This document shows, piece after piece, positions 1-14,348 of a stretch of 64,000 nt of DNA. Location: positions 1,008,299 through 1,072,298 of the forward strand of contig VXBM01000098.1 in assembly GCA_013400155.1 (NCBI GenBank). The letters are read 5' to 3'. The DNA comes from Helopsaltes ochotensis (taxonomy: Eukaryota; Chordata; Aves; Passeriformes; Locustellidae). Every line of letters starts with the position of its first letter. Position 1 is the first letter of the stretch. The translations under genes were made by a program, and so were the position numbers. The notes beneath the pieces are model-generated. The model made no database searches, was not told the origin of the DNA, and saw nothing but the letters and a program-made list of their open reading frames with translations.

Positions 1-1974
1 TTTAATAGGGTTCACCTTTTTAGCAGCAGGCCACTGTTCATCTTGTGCTCAATTCATCAGCACAACAAAGTCATTCTAACCATTTTTGCACTACTTTGTG
101 ATGTGGGGACTTCATAATTTTCTACATTTTAATGTAAAGCCATAACTTCATTTAAAGTTATTAAAGTTACTACAATCAAAAAGCTTTCTGAAACGTGAAA
201 GTCATCTTATCATCCTTTCAGTTGTGTCACATTAAAGAGGAATTAAGTTCAGTGCCATTGTTCTCCTAATCCATTACTAACAGTGATAGCCTCAGAGACC
301 AATAGCAGAGCTTAGCAAGAATTGGATTTTTTCATTAAAATCTGGTGTGTTTAAAAACTCATCAACTCTGGTACTTTCAGAAAGTGAAAACACTTGGAGC
401 TTTTGCTTTCATACTGCTATTTCTAACAATTTCCTAAAAAAAAAGTCAGCGCTTAAAATACTTTAGAAGTTACATTTTAGAATTGGCACTAGAAATACCA
501 CCTGCTAATATATGCCAGAGCTGAAAGCACCAGAAAGTTGAATAACATAAGCCTTACAAGGCTTTGGGGACTTTTTTAGACAATAGTTTCTTTCCTGTGA
601 AACCATACCACCTTTTCAAGACCTACATGTCAATCTGACAGTCAAAAGCTCTACCACAAGGTCATAAAGGTCACTGGTGACAGAGGCAGGACTAATTAAC
701 TTGCTCATTTAACTTCTAAGGCTCCCCTCTCCCTTTAATATAGATGCTAGTTCCTCCCAGCACCAATCACATAATTATTCTGTTGACTAGTGCTAAGTGC
801 TGCAGGCTTTAAATCAGATCTTGATTTGAATTATCCATAGAACACAGCATACACAAGTATCACAGCTCTTCCTATAGGATACAAATCCGATTACCAAAAA
901 AAACCCCAAAGCCAGACAGATTGAAGCATGTTCCTCTGATTCTAAAAAGTCGTATTATGTTGTAATTAGGTATTTGCAAAGTCAGCTCTTCCCAAGAAAG
1001 ACTCTACCCCAAAGCAAGCAGACAGGCACATGGTTTGCTTCCAATCTGTGATCACAAAAACAAGGATCTGTTTAAAAGATAAGGCATGCAAAGGGAGCCT
1101 ACTGGAATGCAGAAATGGGAAGGCATATCCTCCTGCATTTGTCTAGTAAAAAGAAATTGGTGGGCATATGCAAAGGAAAGTCAACATTTGGAGATCCATC
1201 TCCAAATTAACTAACTTTCTCTACTTTGGACATTTCCATTGATGCGTTGAAAAGAAAAAAAACTACTTTCAAGGTGGTTTTTCAAAATACAGAATACTGC
1301 AGAAATGGCAGATATTGTGTCTAACTACATCCTACTGCCAAAAATAAAGCTGGACTGAAATGGCACTGACAAGTGGTGGTGTCCCAGAGACTTCAGGCTG
1401 GTGAAAGGCCTGTCTAGAGACATGCTTTATACAGAACATGGTAAGAAAACATAAAACTTATCAAGAAAAATAAGATTCAAACTTTTCATTGGACCTGCTT
1501 CTTCCTTGTGGGTTTGGTGGTTTTTTTGGTTTTTTTTTACTGGCAAAGAAGAATTAAGACACTGTATAGGGAGATAAATTGGGATTGGAAACTCTTAGGA
1601 AAAGGATTGCAAGCTAAGCCAGCTCGGCTTCATCCAGGACACGCACCACATCTCAATCACCACCCAGGACTGGATTATCTGGGTCAGGCATGGAAGACAA
1701 GGACAGCCATCAGCCACAACACAGAAAGTTCATTTACAAACTGACTTCCAAGGGAGCAGCTTTTCTTACATTAAATATCCCAACATTACATGCCAAGGCA
1801 TATACAAGCTGTCCAAACAGATGTTTTGGAGGCAGTGATCCCACCAGGCTCCTCCTACAGTCTGCAAGTAGAGCTCAGCCCTGCAGGTCACAGGTCAGTT
1901 CACCACAATTAAGCTTCCCTCTTTTGTCTTCCACTCAAACCATCTCCCCCTTCCCTCTGGGCCTACCTAAGGCC

Positions 1975-2400
1975 CAGGGAATTTTTCTCCCATTTGTTGC
2001 CTAAAAGATGGGAACAAAGATATTTAAGAGAGATCAAAGATGTGGCCACAATGGGGTGGAGGGAGGAAGGTTGGCTGCAGTCTCTTAGCTGGGGGCTTTC
2101 TCTTGGGAAGTGCAGAGACACTTTGAGACTTGACTACGAGCCTGGGGCTAGCTTCAGAGCTTCAGCACTTTCTCAGATTGAAGTAGAGGCAGTCGTGGTC
2201 TTGGTGCTGGACTGCAGCTGCAGGGAGAATTCACTGCTACTGCTGAGTTTTGCCTTGCACTGCTTCTCCTTATGGTGTATAAGCCTCTACTCCCAGGAGC
2301 AGTCACTGAACTGGGACGTTTTCAATTCTCAACCTCACTGGGAAGGACCCTCACCATCTACTGGGGTGCCACATTCCTTATCATGTACCAGCTGCAGCTA
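1975..2400 (+). mobile_element. LTR-like fragment, diverged relative of the one at 61810
   Basis: The start GGGAATTTTTCTCCCATTTG and a later block around 2298 (GAGCAGTCACTGAACTGGGA) match the element at 61810-62806 in order and orientation (GGGAATTTTCTCCCATTTTG and GAGCAGCCATTGAACTAGGA there). It is more degraded and its 3' end is not recognisable. Family knowledge suggests an avian ERV LTR; the name is not certain. Confidence 0.45.
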
Positions 2401-2879
2401 AAGTTGAGCAGTGCAATGGACTATTAAAAACAACACTGAAAGCAAGGGATGGTGGGACTATCAAGCAGTGGGATCTGCATTTAGCAAAGGCTACATGGTT
2501 AACATCAGAGATTTCACTAACCGAGCTGGCCCTGCCCAATCCAAACCCCTTCATACAGAGATAAAGTCCCTGTCACGCATGTGAGAGGTATCTTGTTTGG
2601 AAGATCCAGTTTGGATTCCTTCTGCCTAATTAATTCAGATAGGCAAAGCTATCTGTGGGATTGTTTTTGCTCCAGGACCTGGTTACACTTGGTGGGTTAA
2701 GCAGAAGGATGGGGAAACACGTTGTGTACCTCAGGGGGATTTGACTTTGGGTGAGAACAGTCTGAAAGGTTGCAATGTACCCCTGGTTGCTGAATGTCAC
2801 TGCCACTGCATATTTTAATTACCATAGACAATGAGAATAGACTTCTCCAGCCAAATCTGTCATGGACCAGATTAACTCT

Positions 2880-3350
2880 GTCCATATCTGAGGGATGGTC
2901 AGTGACCACTGAAATTGTATTTGTATATAGTTATATGTAGACATGTACAGAGAGGTGTGTTAACAGTTAAAATGTATTAATTTGGGCATTAATCAGATGA
3001 TATGTAATAAGGGGTGGAATATCCTGGGGTAATCCATAATATTATTTTATTCTATATTGTTACTGTATCATAAGACTCTATGAAAATGGGAACCTTGTGT
3101 GTGGAGAGGTTGTTATCATGGGTGCTTTTAAAACTGTCACTCTCAGGCAGTTTCCAGCATTTTTTTGCCACAGGGTATTTGCTTTGTGGGCTATCTGGTC
3201 TTTGTTTAGAGCAAAGCTTTCCTTCTCTTTTTGGGTTCTCTTTTCCTTTTTTTTCCTCAGCTCAGAGTCAGAAGTTTTGAGCTGCCTTGGGGCAAATTCC
3301 ACAGGCACCCTTCCAGGCAATACTCCTTTGGGCATGTTGAGGGTACCTAA
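2880..3350 (+). mobile_element. LTR-like segment resembling the one at 46860
   Basis: The block AATAAGGGGTGGAATATCCT, a common avian ERVL signature as I remember it, is followed at about 3176-3240 by TTTGCTTTGTGGGCTATCTG and a thymine-rich tract. That last block aligns by eye with 47070-47125, where the sequence is TTTGCGTCGCTGGCTGATTG. Borders are uncertain. It may belong to the same insertion as the fragment at 1975-2400. Confidence 0.4.
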
Positions 3351-6300
3351 ATGACTTTGGAACTAAGCAGGTAGGAATCAAGCTTCTTTAAGCAGCTAAA
3401 TTGAACTAAAAAATCCTAGGACTTACATTTTTAGCCTCTTGGGAAAGTCTCTCTGTTTTTCATGCACAGCATAATGCAGATTCCTTGAAACAGACTTAGT
3501 TTCCTCCAGAGTTGTACAGGTGAAGCAGATTTTACCTCTACATCTCCAGAAGTGCTTGAGTGACACTAAAATTTAATTTTACCCAAGGTGGTACTGAAAT
3601 TTACTCAAAATCATATACCTTTTGAATTTTCTTAATGTGCAGGCATTCTGAGAGAAGCCAGTTATGATTCAAGGTGAAACTGCTCTCTCAGGTTTTCAAA
3701 ACCCAAACTATTCATTATAGCTATTTGGAACATTTTTCTGTGCAAGTCTAATGGCATGAGCACATTATGCTGAATTACTATTATGCCACATCAATTGAAT
3801 TAACTTCTGAAGTCAGTCTACATCCCAAATTACAATCTTATTCCGCCTAAAATTTGTTTAAAATCCACAGGACTTATTATTTTTTACAATGTCTGCATGC
3901 TAAAAGCTTACATTTATTTGCTTTAGGCAGCTCCAATGAAAACTGAATTGTAGGCTGGCAGGGAAGCACAAAAAAGGCAGCAAGGGCTATGATTTACAAG
4001 AGGTCTATCAGCGTGAGCGTTATTTGGGAAGCGAATGGCCATACTGAAAAGGATCAAAACAACCTGACTAGGGAAGGAAACCAATCTTTTCTTGAGCAGA
4101 AGTCAAAACAAGCCCTGTCTAAATTTATTTAGAAAGAACAACAGGATTGAATTTAGCATGCATCCCTGGGCTGGTGGCAACTGTGTAATCTGCTGCCGTG
4201 GGCTTGGCAAACATCTACCGAACAACTTGACATGCATCACCCTCTGCTTCCTCTGGTGAAATCCCACGCTGGAGGATGACTGATATATTTGCTTTGGAAA
4301 GGGGCAGCACCAAATTCAACCCAGTGTCCTTGGCTGAGCACACATTTTATTCATCTGCCTACATCTGTCTGTGCAGAGCCATCAATGGAGATCGCAATGA
4401 AGGTACACAACTTCAAAACTTGATTTGTAGGAGTATGTTGGAAAATTTATTCCATCCTGACAGCAAAACACATTAGGATGTGGAGCTAAACTGGAGCTGA
4501 AACTATATGCTGCCCCATTTTCTAAACTTACAAAATCATGATAAACATACCTCCTTTTTTGTCTGATACTCTGAAATACCTAAAAAGGAATGGGAAAAAT
4601 AACAAGGCCTTCAAATTGAAAATCCTATTTAATTATTTGGTTGTAATGGAGATAAACATTTGATCACAAAAGGTTGTTTTTGAGGTAGAGAGCTGAAGCT
4701 GTACACCTAGAGAAAGAAATATCAAAATTCTTCTAAAGAGATACATATCTTATGCCAAGTTATCTCTAGTAAACTCCGCAGAGCAAGGCTTCAGACCTGA
4801 TTTTGCATTAGGCCCAGAGTTTGAGCAAATGAGACCACACTACCATTCCTTTTGCATTCAGTAGCCTGTGGAACCAGAACTTAAAATTAACTCATCCAGA
4901 AAATAACCTCAGGCTATTGCTCCTTCTAAATGGCCATCTTTATCATGTGTTTCTATTACAAGAATAATGTCTTGAATTCTTGTGGGTTAGCTGAAGATCT
5001 ACAGTATTTAATCAAAGCAACTTTTTATTGGTATGGCTTCAAGGACTAACCTATGCAAAGTTCTACTTCTTTGTATCTCGTGACTGTAACCAATAAGTAA
5101 AATGAACTTTATTCATTTCTTGAAGCCAACAGAATTTCACACAAGAAGCAGAACCACCCAAAAGATTAAATGCTTTGCTGCTGAGAACTGCTGCAACTCC
5201 TATTTGAGAGTTGATGCTTCAAAACCAGAAAAGCCATGTGCCTTGGGCTGCTCTAATGATGTGGTGACGGGTGGGAGCCTGACATGTGAAGTTGCTCTAG
5301 ATGGCTGACTGCAGAGTCTTACTGTCTGCCACCAAGACTTCAGTGCTGTTGCTGAAGAGCAGTTATTTTTGTTCTCAAATTTTTCAGTGGTTACTAGAGG
5401 TTATGAAAGGGACCTGCTGCAGACTGACTATACCTGAGTTAGAAAATGATCTATGACATGGATTTCATATAACTGATAATCACAATATGGCTCAGCTACA
5501 CACGCTCTTTCTTGTCTTTGTGGATGTATCTGTGCTCTTTCCTTCCCTGATCCCACTGTATCCCTATTCCTCTAGTGGAAAATTAAAGCCATCACTCCAA
5601 GACACTGCATTCTGTAGTTCAGACTATGGGTAGGAAACAATCCTCTCTAGGATTATCAAACACAACACTGGCAGCAGTTTGCTTTTGCACCAGCAGTGCT
5701 ACTGGTGTGCATTCATACTTCTGAAAAAATAGAAGAGTTTGCTTTTATTTTCCAATAAGTATCAAAGGTATTCTGAGTGTGTTCTGAAGTCCATCTTACC
5801 TAGATTCTGCCAAGAACAATATTTACCACCACACTGTCAGAGGCAAACATTTATTCTTCAAAAGCAAGGCTGGTGAGCAGCAGCATAAAGCTCCTTTTAG
5901 AAAGCTTTGGTATTAGGGATGTTGTGGGCTGCTGCCTGTGTAGCCTAAAATTTCATTTTAGTAATCACTTTGAACAAACATGTATACAGTAGCTTTGAAA
6001 GGTCTTTGTGACTGGTATCAGGAAAAACAACCAAACAAATGGTAACTCTAACCCCACTTGATAGGATTTTTGCAATATAAACATCAATTCACCTATAACT
6101 AGCATAGATTCTCTCAGTTAAATATATTTAGGAATGGGGCAGTGAAACAAAGACTTGTGGCGAGTACTAATGCAGTTCATACTGAATATTCAGGTGATGA
6201 ATAATCTAAAATCTCAGTAAAATGGTTCCATCCTCATGACTTCAAGGTAAACCTCAAGTCTGAGGCAGATTCAAACACTGTTTGCTAAAATTTGTTGACA

Positions 6301-7057
6301 AATATTTTGAGGGTTTTTTTTCTTCTCAGGCATTTCTATTGTTGCCTTCCACCAAGGCATGAATTCAAAAAGTAGTAAGACACTTAAGAATCAATCCAAG
6401 TACAAGAAAAAGGTGTTACTTCCATTATTTCACCTTTTCCTTAAGAACCAGATTCCTGGAGCCATCTCAGCATAACATTACTTTTAAAGGGGAAACACAG
6501 CACGGCAAAATGTAAAGCCTTATTGAAAAAAAAAAACACCCTAGAAATCATCACCTCCAAAGGAACTCAAGTGAAAATGCAAACTCAAAACTAAACAAAG
6601 GATTTGACTTCTAAGTTAATCTAATTTTGGAAGGTTAATTTTGGCTGAAGGTAACAGCAATATTTCAGCCAGTTCAGTGTCTACAATACTTTCCCCAGAC
6701 AGTTCTACAGCTTGGACAGCAAAATTGAATTATGCAGCTCATTCAAGATTTATTTCTGCCTCTTGCATTAACACCTATCATTGAAATCCTCACTGGCAGA
6801 CATCAGGAAGTGGGGAGGTTAAGGACAATTATACTATTAATTTTAAATAAATTGAGCATGTCTCTCTTTTAAAGAGGTTCAAAGTAGCAAGAAAAAAGAA
6901 GAGCAGAGGCAATGCCAGGAAGATGCATATGCTTCTACAGAACTCGACACAGGCTCACACTTACCATACTGTTAACAGGTTGCCTTTCATTCCCTGAGTT
7001 CTGTAAGTGGCAGCAAAAGACAACACATGACTCCTGCTGACTGCTGAGCTTTATTTC

Positions 7058-7190
7058 TAGATCACAGGATATTCTGAGTTGGAAGGGACCCACAAGGATC
7101 AAGTCCAACACGAAATGGAATGGCCAATCTGGGGATGGAACCCACAACCTCGGTGGTACCAGCACCACTCTAACCAACTGCTGATCCCTA
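7058..7190 (-). mobile_element. CR1 LINE 3' fragment (short)
   Basis: Starts ATCACAGGATATTCTGAGTT and continues GGAAGGGACCCACAAGGATC, the reverse complement of the CR1 3' end widespread in bird genomes. It then runs through GGGGATGGAACCCACAACCT to about CCAACTGCTGATCCC. The element is on the minus strand and severely 5'-truncated, as most CR1 copies are. The open frames that overlap it are not genes. Confidence 0.8.
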
Positions 7191-10100
7191 AAAACCCCAC
7201 CAGTGATTTTGCTTGTTTCTCCCTTTGCTGTCTGCAAACCAACCTGAGGAAATGCAGCCCTGGGAACAGGGAAGAGGAAACAGGGAACAGAGACAAGGAG
7301 ACAGACTAAGGCTTGGGAGAGTTTTTGTTTTCTTTTAAGCAACAGCCTGTTCAGATTTTGTTGGCATAACAGTTGTTTTTCCCTAAACACACTGGTGACA
7401 GCAAGAGCAGGAAAGAAAGTCTGGTGGGCCCAGGAATGCAAGGCTTCTGACCGAAGAGTTAAGAAACACAGCTCAATCTGCTATGCCAGCTTAGACTCCT
7501 GCCCAGTTTCTTGGCTGCACAATGGCAAAACAGAGCTAAAAATAATCGTCATTACTACAACAAAGCATGAGTCTAAGAGAACAAGAAAAAAGAACAATCA
7601 GGGGAATGGTATGATGCAGAAACACAGTATCCACAGAAGCTGGGATTTCAGGAAAATTTCTTTTTGGTGTCATTCACAGATCTAGCAACGCACCAAGGAA
7701 TAAAAGGTATTTTGCAGTTAAAACAGGAATAGATACGTTCACTGACCCAAGTATTTCTTGTGGCAAGTACTTCCTTTTCAAAGCCTTTCCTTAAAAAAAT
7801 ATGAAAAAATGAATATACATCATCTGAATTCACTGTAAAAAAGGATCCTATACTCTTACCTACTGATTTCTATTTGCAAAAAAGGATAGATACACACTAA
7901 CTTCTGTTCATTAACTTTACTCAAAAGAATTCTTGGTTGTTTCATTTAAGGTGGATTTAATAAGCAGAGTCAGCTCTAAAGTGAAATTATAGTTTTTAAA
8001 CTGCAAACCAATTAATTTAGAGTTTTGCCCTGCAACAAGTCCCTGATGAAAAAGCTATATTAATAGATTGCAATAGGGGATTTTGGGTAGATAATTTCAA
8101 ATATAATTTAGATGTTTTCTCCTAAGATGTATAGGTAAAAATTTGCACAGTATTTTCCAAAGCTGTATGCTAATGTCAAATACAGTTCAAAAGGCTTGAA
8201 ACCAACAAATACCAAAGCAAAAGTGTTTACAGTGCAATTAGATGTCATGGTGGAGATCAAAGTTGAGTTCTCAGGTTCATCTCACATAAAAACACTTCAT
8301 GTAATGTGCTTTCCTACAAACAAGGCATTGTGAAGCTTTGTTAGTTAGCATTTGTACTAGCTAGGATAAATAAAAGAATTTAATGTTATACACAAACCTT
8401 GAACTTACTGTGATTTAAAAATCACAATCCTTATAATTTGGGGCTCTCTGGATTCTTTTACTCCAAGCAATTTCACCTCCATTATGATTAAATATGCCCA
8501 CTTTAAACCCATGCTGAAATAAAATAACACTACATCTCAGTCTTCAAATAAAGCAAACTCCAAAACAGCCAGCCCCTCTGATTCTGGTTGTCTGGAAAGG
8601 TACCAAAACCACCACTGCATTTCTCAGTACTTTTGTTGTGGCAAGAATCCTAGAGATGATGTGTAGGAAAAAATTTAGTTCTTCCTAAACTGTCTTGCAA
8701 AGGGTCAAATCTGACTAGGCGCAATGAACCGCAGTCGGTAAGAGATGACCTGTGGGAAGCACTGAACTACTCAAAGCTACTGCAATGCAAGAAGTTCAGG
8801 AAAAATGATACGGAGCTGCAGCTATCCAAGATGCACAAATACCTAATGTAAAAACTGAAAGAGCAGAGCAATTTCTTTATCACCACCACTAGGGCAACCG
8901 CTCCACTAATAATCTTACATAAAAGAATATTTGTTCAGAACAATTATTGGACTGGAATTTCAGGCCATCATTTATTTTTAGTAAATAAAATCAGCTCAGA
9001 TGTTGAATAAAAATATACATTTGTGTTGGTCTGCTAGGTGTGCTTTGCCTTTTCTAAAAATGCTGAATTAGCCATTAGCTCTTGACTAAGCCAGTGGAAC
9101 AACCAAACAAGCTTTTATACCCTACTACAGCTATACCAACACATCACCTGTGAAGCTTGAAAGAGACTGCAAAGCGTTTTCAGCAAACCGAGGAACAGGA
9201 TCAGGTGTGAAAGTCAACTGAATACAAAGTCAATGACGCCATGTTTCTACTTGATACCAAGGTCCAACACTCTCACCTTCCACCTGACCAAATTCTCATG
9301 TGAGAAACACAAAAGCTGCAGTCCAAAAGCCAAGGACCCAAGTCCTCACAGAGACAATCCCTGCCATTTACTCCTTCCCAGTCATACCACTCAAGGCTCA
9401 CACTGCACTGAAAGCCACGAGGCGTGAACGGCCAGTCTTTGCAATAGAACCGGTGCCCGGGCCATCTGCCACTACTGTGGCACAACTGCCACTTGCACAG
9501 CACAGCTCCAGATGTTCTTGGAGCCTTCAAAGCATTACATGACTTTGGAAACTGTCACTGCTTAGGTGGTTTCTCTCACTCTTCACCAAGGAGGCTGCAG
9601 CTGTGTGAGCTCACCAGCTGTTGGCAAAGCCAGAGCAAACCACTGCAAAATATGTAGTGAAAAGAAAATACCATGATTAGAGATCTGGACAGAAGAAGGT
9701 TTTGATCAGCTTGCTGCATTGAATTCCTCATGGCAGGGGTAGTGACATTTGCTTGGCTCCTCATCCTCTTTATCTAACTTGCCCTTAGCCACAGGGGATC
9801 CCCAGTTTCTCAACACTGTGAGTTGTCAGGACTACTGAGTGGAATAGTCAAGGGGCATATGGCAAAACATTCATGTAAACAGTTGTCATATATTCTTATG
9901 CTTGCAAAATATATAGGCAATAAAGTTTTAATAACTAAATTTAGTTAAAATAGATACAATATAATTTTAAGTTAAAACCTGGCCATAGAGGTATAAGTAC
10001 TACACGGATCAAAGCATTGCTAGACGCTGCAGTTTTAACATTAAAATCATAACAATAAAATCTGTTAGTAAGCCAATGAAAGGTCAGAAAGATTAAGGGA

Positions 10101-11178
10101 TTACATTTACATTTTTTACTAGTACAAAAACATGCAAATTGAGTACTAGACTGGAATATGGGCATGCCTTTATGCTATCTATCAAGGATGTGAAAGAAAA
10201 AAAGAATCATTTTGTGCTTCATGTAAGACAGCCTCACATCAGAAATCAGAAATCAGTGGGAGGATGTTTTCTCGGTAGATCAAAGAAAAGGTGAAGCTTG
10301 TAGAAAAAATTCAAACCACCTAAGAAAAGATTCCAGTTGTAAGCAATCTACTTTAATATTAATTTCTCTAAAGCTCTACTTAATACCATTTTAGCTCTAC
10401 AAAGAATATAATTATCAATGACTTGCATGATCAAGTAACCCCATGTTGCTACAACATAGTTGCAGGGTGTATACAGTTTAGTCTTTGATCATGCTCTTCT
10501 TTCCCAAAACCCCACCTTCTGCCCCTAGGCTGCAGTAAAATATGCATTAAAATAGAAATATAAAGACCTAATGTGTGATAGGAGATCAAAATCATGCCAT
10601 CCACCCAGCACTGTAGAACTACCAAAATAACTCAAATCCTCAAACTCATTAACCTTGTCCAAAATTAACTTCTAAAATTAATTCTAAAAGAAAAGAATAT
10701 GAAAGAAAGAAAAAGAATATGTTCACAAAGCTAGGTTACAACATAAAACTCAAAGATGCCTAAATATCACTTTACTTCTGTCATGAGATATTTGGATATA
10801 TTATGATAAAACAGTAAATCTCCAACTAACAGATTGAAAGTAGCAGTATTTTTTTTAACCTTGTCTTGCACAGAGACCAGCTGTCTACAGTGAACACTTA
10901 CCTCACCTAGCACCTTTCCCCCTTAAATAAATCTATCCCCTATGAACATCTCTACAAGTTCCTTTTTTTTTCCTAGACTAGGAGTAATGTAGTTTTTAAG
11001 AGATATTTCCTTACTTCGCAATGTACTGCTGCCATCTCATGTTAAACAAGGCAGTGAGTAACTTGATCCTTATAAACAGATTATTTAATGCTGATCACAT
11101 GGGAATGGTTTCTGTTGGTCAGGCAGGGAGTACTCCACCTAAACACACAGCAGAAGCCTGCTAAAAAGGTGGTGTTAC

Positions 11179-11262
11179 CTCTAAGTGACACCGTCGTTCT
11201 GCAATCACTCGCTCATCCTTGTTTCCAAAGAGCTTCTTTGGAGGGAATTCTAAAGTGGCAAC
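11179..11262 (-). CDS. KIF16B: KIF16B exon: PX membrane loop and basic helix
   Basis: This 84-nt exon (28 codons, phase 0 at both ends) reads VATLEFPPKKLFGNKDER, then VIAERRCHLE. The P-P-K-K loop and the L-F pair after it form the part of the PX domain reported to dip into the membrane in human KIF16B. The R-V-I-A-E-R-R helix carries the conserved Arg that completes the lipid pocket. The acceptor is TCTTCCAG|GT and the donor is GAG|GTAACA. It is the last coding exon in the window. The expected next residues (K-Y-L-R-D-F-F in human, from memory) are not found in the remaining 11 kb, so the terminal exon lies to the left. Confidence 0.97.
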
Positions 11263-12040
11263 CTGGAAGACATTAAAGGATGAATCAGCATCAGAAGTGA
11301 CAAGCTGAAATGAGAAAATTCTGTTGAAACTACAAACAAACTACAACTCGGAAGAAGAAACTGCCAAATATTCATGAGCTGCACTATATGCTATTAGTAA
11401 ATATCACATTACACATTTCTACTGAGGTTAGTGCAATCTGCCCTGTAGTATTGCTAAAATAACAAAGCTTCTTGTCATTAGAGAGTGACTGGAAGAAAAT
11501 TTAGGAATTGGACTGCCACTGTTTGCCCACATAAATACTAAAAATTTGCAATCCCAATGTGATGTGATAGTATCAAAGAGGGAGTAAGAACAATTTCTGC
11601 GGGAAAGTCTATCTTGAAAGACTACATTTAGTCTCTTCAAATCTGTGGTCTCCAACTCTATGGTAGTGTAATTAGTTTGGTTCTACTTATGTTCTATCAG
11701 AAATGTAAGATCACTGGACCCAAGAACTATCACTGAAGTCATGCTCTGGGAGATGCACTGCTGGACTGCAGCCAACACCTGACTTGCAGCTTTTGTTGCG
11801 CCCTGAAGTACCACTTCTTGTAACACAGCTGCAGCTCAATGCCATTCAAAAGTGGGTCCACGCTGGAAGCTGACAGCTTTAATTTCTGAAGAGAATTCAC
11901 ACACGAAGGCAAAATCCTGCTTTATCACACTGAAAATGAGAACAGTGGCACAACTGCTAAAAACAGCTACTCAGATCCCTACTTTTAGTTCTTCCAGAGA
12001 CGTGTTTAAAGCTATCTCCTCATTTCTTTTTCCATCCTAA

Positions 12041-12094
12041 AGGGGAAGTGGGGGGAGAGAAGAGAAAAAGAGAGAGGAGGAGGGAGGGAGGGAA
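12041..12094 (+). repeat. Homopurine tract
   Basis: About 54 bases of almost uninterrupted purine (one T), rich in GGGAGA, GAGAGG and AGGGAGGG units. Such mirror-like purine runs can form triplex DNA; here it lies deep in intron. Confidence 0.8.
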
Positions 12095-14311
12095 CTGCCT
12101 CTCCTTTTTTTATACCAATAAATAAAATGCTTGAACTAATTAAAGCCAGCTATATCTAGAAAACTCACAAAAGACTCAAGAGTTGGTAAAAAGTACCACT
12201 GAACTTGGTCTGCTAAGCCACTGCTGGGAAAAATGCAGGGGAAAGCAGGCCCTCTCCCCATAATTTGAGTTTGCACTTGAAGGTAAATCTAACCCATTTT
12301 TTTCCCCAGCACTCACATCATGAGATAGAATAATGCAATCTCCCACTGGCATTGCTGGCGTTGTTTTGCAGGTGAAATCCCTGCGTAAAACTGCCTCCTG
12401 CATTAATTCCCCAGGTTCTTTGATGATATTGAACCAATAAAAAAGATGCATCATTTTCTAGTCTATCAGCACATACAGGACTGTAGAGAATTTATGGTTG
12501 GTTACAAGGAGCAGACATACACTGATTTAAATGAGGAGCTCCTTTATTAACATCGAATGTAAGCACCATACAGAGGAATTCTGCAATGCAAATAATTTAT
12601 TCCCACTTTCTGGTTCAACTCCAACTTCCATAATTTTAAAGGAATGTCTAGACATCTTAAAATTATAAAAGTGATGAGGGGCACCAGAGGAAATGGAAGA
12701 GAGATCTGCTCTCCATCAGTCTTGCCAGTGCCCCAATTATATTCCTCAAATTTCTCCAATACTCTTCTCAGTGTGCCTGCTTCTTCATGTTGGCAGGACA
12801 AAGAGTACACAACCAAACAGTATCGTATAATAATGTCCTGAGGACTTATTTTCACTGCATTACTCACTTCTTCACCTATACACAATTAAAAGTGCTAAGA
12901 TTTCCAAGGACTTCAAAATCCCACATCTGCAGAAATAGTGTTTTATTAAATAGTACGGCATTATGTCACTACCAGGAACAAGCAAGGTGAAACAACTACC
13001 ACTAGAATCCTCTCCTGGCCGTAGGGAGACTGGTTTTTATATTTACTTGCTAATAAATACTTCCATTATAGAATTTTAAACCAATGTCTATTTAAAATCC
13101 AATTTGCACAATGAACCCACCACTACAGCATTCTCAGACCTACAATGTGGAGCCAAAGCGAGGTCTTACAGCTAAAATCAAGAATGATTTCTTTATCTGA
13201 ATTAAGTTCCATCTGAACAGGAATTTGGGGACCAAGTCTACATAACTTTGGGATGAGCAAGTTGTTTTCCTAAGCTTTCTGGATGTATCTTAGAAGAAAA
13301 CCAGTTGTATTTTATAAAACCAATGTGTTTTGTTGAACTCTTTCAAACAGAAGCAGCTACTCACATTGTTTAAACATTTCTTAACTCCCAAATCACTACC
13401 ATGCACATATCTTTGACACCAAACCACTCAAAGTCCATTACTTCAGTCATGAATTTAACATGCAAGACAAAGGTCTCAGCCTTTGCTCTGCAATTTTCAA
13501 GGCCATAACACGTACCTATATGAAAACCATGAGTTTATTGCTGGTCAAGAAGTTGGGATCTGAGTACTTTGTACAAAATAAAAGCCACCAGAATGTCAAT
13601 GTGCCAAACTATTCTTGACCTACATATATAAAGTTATTATGTGTGTAATATACCAGTGTTGCCAGTATGTGTATAGAATATACCTCTTTATACATATATG
13701 TCACTTGGAGGGATTTTTCATCTGCAGAGGTAAGTTACAAAGGAGTAATCAATTACTGCAGATAACATCTCTATGGGGCCAGATACAGTAATTACACAAA
13801 CTTCAGGCCTGCTGGAACATTTCTGTGTCCTACATTTTCCCAGTGGTCCCCTGGCTACTCTTTTAGCCAAATGATTGGCAGATGGCTACCTCACAAATAA
13901 AGTACAAAGCCCATTTCCATCCCACAACAAATGACCACCCATCTACATGACAGAAAATGCTCCAGCCACAGATTTCATCATCACTTCAGCAACTCAGTTA
14001 TTTCAATGGGGTCTATTCCACTACATGTCTGCAGTCTAATGCCCACCAAAATGAGAAAGAGACATTTAGAACTCTACAGGCTTGAGTTTCAGGCCATCCA
14101 AACACTTAATGCAGACATGACAGCACCAGTTCCCATCTACTTTGTGGCTTGAAAATTATCTTTGCAACATAAGGACTGGTTGCATCCACGCAGCAAGGTG
14201 AATTATGCACTCCTCTATGTGACTGAAATTTCAGTGTTACAGGAAGCCAGTCCATTGTACTATATTTATATAAAAATACACTATTAATATATTTACCAGA
14301 GATAGTGTGCT

Positions 14312-14348
14312 TATTATACATATATATACATACATGTATATATACACA
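14312..14348 (+). repeat. AT/CA-type dinucleotide tract
   Basis: Imperfect TA/CA/TG microsatellite (ATTATACATATATATACATA and so on) within intron. Confidence 0.8.

Larger units (their letters stand above)
1..11178 (-). other. KIF16B: KIF16B intron (5' part only; continues left)
   Basis: This is more than 11 kb of AT-rich intron after the exon ending C-H-L-E. I searched the minus strand for the last PX residues and stop codon and did not find them. Contents that can be named are the LTR-like segments at about 1975-2400 and 2880-3350 and a CR1 fragment at about 7058-7190. The rest is unique-looking non-coding DNA in which all open frames are short and lack coding character. Confidence 0.85.

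Noticed and set aside
6935..7441. 168-codon minus-strand open frame
   Set aside because: It overlaps the CR1 fragment at 7058-7190 and has no coding features of its own.
1..11178. Search for the terminal KIF16B exon and stop codon
   Set aside because: No minus-strand match to the expected K-Y-L-R-D-F-F or downstream residues was found; the exon is placed outside the window.
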